A DNA stretch of 7,914 bases from Galactobacter sp. (GTDB lineage Bacteria > Actinomycetota > Actinomycetes > Actinomycetales > Micrococcaceae). The stretch lies in assembly GCA_022712075.1 (NCBI GenBank), contig JALAHE010000318.1, positions 1 to 7,914 of the forward strand, read 5' to 3'. The translations under genes and the position numbers were made by a program. Under the pieces are notes generated by a model. The model did not search any database. It saw nothing but the letters and a program-made list of their open reading frames with translations, and was not told the origin of the DNA. Below, one piece after another: positions 7,053 through 7,914 of the stretch; positions within the stretch are counted from its first letter, which is position 1, and each line of letters begins with the position of its first letter.

Positions 7053-7061
7053 TGCGACAAT
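7053..7061 (+). promoter_or_regulatory. Candidate extended -10 promoter upstream of sigA
   Basis: TGCGACAAT is an extended -10 (TGn plus GACAAT at 7056-7061). No convincing -35 is at 16-18 bp; TTGCAC (7029-7034) is 21 bp away. Transcription would begin near 7068, just before the first of several short hairpins, giving a leader of about 195 nt. Confidence 0.35.
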
Positions 7062-7069
7062 GGATGCCA

Positions 7070-7185
7070 GACCCTTTCGGGTCCGCGAGATCCGCTCTCG
7101 TTCCCACGCACGGGAACAAGGCGGGGGACGCAGTCGTTTGAATCCTCAGACCCTGCGTTCAAAGTCGCTCGAGAAGCTATTCGAG
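7070..7185 (+). repeat. Series of five short inverted repeats in the sigA leader
   Basis: Five perfect dyads follow one another: GACCC-tttc-GGGTC (7070-7083), CGAGA-tccgc-TCTCG (7086-7100), GTTCCC-acgcac-GGGAAC (7100-7117), TTTGAA-15 nt-TTCAAA (7137-7163) and CTCGA-8 nt-TCGAG (7168-7185). Each is short and could arise by chance, but their regular succession is notable. The first could also act as a weak terminator for the DUF4192 transcript; no T run follows it. Confidence 0.4.
7112..7139 (+). promoter_or_regulatory. Candidate SigR/SigH-type promoter of sigA
   Basis: GGGAAC (7112-7117) is followed after exactly 18 nt by GTTT (7136-7139), matching the GGGAAY-N18-GTT promoter pattern of thiol-stress sigma factors. 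Sigma-factor genes are known members of such regulons in actinobacteria (for example hrdD in Streptomyces, and sigE and sigB in mycobacteria). The GGGAAC is also the right arm of the dyad GTTCCC-acgcac-GGGAAC, and GTTT overlaps the left arm of TTTGAA-N15-TTCAAA. Confidence 0.45.
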
Positions 7186-7197
7186 ACGGCGGCGGAC

Positions 7198-7225
7198 TTG
7201 ACAGGGTCACAGTGGTGTTACGGAT
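7198..7225 (+). promoter_or_regulatory. Candidate housekeeping promoter nearest sigA
   Basis: A perfect -35 box TTGACA (7198-7203) is followed by TACGGAT (7219-7225), only 15 bp away, which is a short spacing and a poor -10. If active, the leader would be about 30 nt and would carry only the ribosome binding site. Confidence 0.35.
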
Positions 7226-7248
7226 CCAACGGCACCACGACACTCGGC

Positions 7249-7255
7249 AGAAAGG
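7249..7255 (+). promoter_or_regulatory. Ribosome binding site of sigA
   Basis: AGAAAGG, a 7-nt complement to the 16S rRNA 3' end, stands 6 nt before the GTG at 7262. It fixes this GTG as the start. Confidence 0.85.
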
Positions 7256-7261
7256 CAACTC

Positions 7262-7914
7262 GTGCCCACGAAGAACCCCGCGGACGCAGCAGACGAGGCA
7301 GTCGCAACGGACGCCACGGCATCCGCCGCCAAGAAGCCTGCCGCGCGCCGCAGCACGCGCGCCACGGCCAAGAAGGACGAGCAGCCGGCCGAGGCGACCC
7401 CCGCCGCGACGGAGGAGCCCGCCGCCGAGGAGGAGGCCTCCAAGGGCTTTGTCCTGACGGCCCACGACGAGGACGACGCTCCCCAGCAGCAGGTCATGGT
7501 GGCTGGCGCCACCGCCGACCCGGTCAAGGACTACCTGAAGCAGATCGGCAAGGTCGCCCTGCTCAACGCCGAGCAGGAGGTGGACCTGGCCCTGCGCATC
7601 GAGGCCGGCCTGTTCGCCGACCACAAGATCCAGGAAGCCTCCGCGGCCGGCGAGGTCCTCGCCGATCGGCTGCGTTGGGACTACGAGCAGATCATCCACG
7701 ACGGCAAGATCGCCAAGAACCACCTGCTCGAGGCCAACCTGCGTCTCGTCGTCTCGCTGGCCAAGCGCTACACCGGCCGCGGCATGCTCTTCCTCGACCT
7801 GATCCAGGAAGGCAACCTCGGCCTCATCCGCGCCGTGGAGAAGTTCGACTACACCAAGGGCTTCAACTTCTCCACGTACGCCACGTGGGGGATCCGTCAG
7901 GCCATCACCCGCGC
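7262..7914 (+). CDS. sigA: Primary RNA polymerase sigma factor, N-terminal half (cut by window edge)
   Basis: The housekeeping sigma-70 subunit that directs RNA polymerase to -10/-35 promoters. 217 residues are present. Residues 1-80 are an Ala/Lys/Glu-rich, low-complexity extension as usual in actinobacterial SigA/HrdB. Region 1.2 begins near 86 (DPVKDYLKQIGKVALLNAEQ), a short non-conserved segment spans about 120-150, region 2.1 is AKNHLLEANLRLVVSLAKRY (151-170), region 2.2 is GRGMLFLDLIQEGNLGLIRA (172-191), and region 2.3 starts near 196. The region 2.3 motif reads STYATWGIRQAITR: Trp209 is kept, but the next residue, Trp in nearly all primary sigma factors, is Gly210 (codon GGG at 7889). 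Asn202 also replaces the usual Lys. Regions 2.4-4 lie beyond the window. The group 1 assignment rests on the length of the N-terminal extension and the exact region 2 match; a group 2 sigma is less likely. Confidence 0.93.
   Translation, partial: MPTKNPADAADEAVATDATASAAKKPAARRSTRATAKKDEQPAEATPAATEEPAAEEEASKGFVLTAHDEDDAPQQQVMVAGATADPVKDYLKQIGKVALLNAEQEVDLALRIEAGLFADHKIQEASAAGEVLADRLRWDYEQIIHDGKIAKNHLLEANLRLVVSLAKRYTGRGMLFLDLIQEGNLGLIRAVEKFDYTKGFNFSTYATWGIRQAITR

Noticed and set aside
5915..7723. 602-codon minus-strand reading frame across DUF4192 and the start of sigA
   Set aside because: Spans two confident opposite-strand genes and an intergenic region; no domain and no start signal.
1..7914. 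Defence system, CRISPR array, prophage or insertion sequence
   Set aside because: No repeat-spacer pattern, transposase, integrase, nuclease, reverse transcriptase or toxin-antitoxin pair found in any frame; all genes are chromosomal housekeeping or conserved actinobacterial families.

Overview
The window is high-GC DNA with strongly GC-biased third codon positions, GTG starts, AAAGG-type ribosome binding sites and a gene set and order typical of an actinobacterium. It most resembles Micrococcales/Micrococcaceae (Arthrobacter-, Kocuria- or Rothia-like); that rank is my inference from gene content, and no species can be named. It is a chromosomal housekeeping region. I see no transposase, integrase, phage gene, CRISPR array, tRNA or rRNA.

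Layout: (1) 1-1249, minus strand: lpdA, dihydrolipoyl dehydrogenase, with its C-terminal end outside the window. (2) 1250-1464: a gap with a 15-16 nt direct repeat, a small dyad and a strong hairpin just after the pepA stop. (3) 1465-2985, minus strand: pepA, an M17 leucyl aminopeptidase with all metal and catalytic residues. (4) 2986-3308: a divergent control region with two GC-rich hairpins and candidate promoters facing both ways. (5) 3309-4304 and 4301-5605, plus strand: a PAC2-family (proteasome assembly chaperone-like) protein and a 12-TM MFS transporter, joined by a 4-nt ATGA overlap. (6) 5687-7024, plus strand: a DUF4192 protein of unknown function. (7) 7025-7261: a leader with serial short inverted repeats and several promoter-like motifs. 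(8) 7262 to the window end, plus strand: the N-terminal half of the primary sigma factor (sigA/rpoD).

The genes cover central metabolism (E3 of the 2-oxoacid dehydrogenase complexes), peptide turnover (PepA), a probable proteostasis factor (PAC2) coupled to an exporter-like carrier, and core transcription (SigA). The most notable observations are: the second Trp of the near-invariant sigma region 2.3 motif (TWWIRQ) reads as Gly; and both the PAC2-MFS unit and sigA have a GGGAAC-N18-GTT element upstream, matching the SigR/SigH thiol-oxidative-stress promoter pattern. No clearly new multi-gene system is visible; the novelty candidates are regulatory or single-residue.
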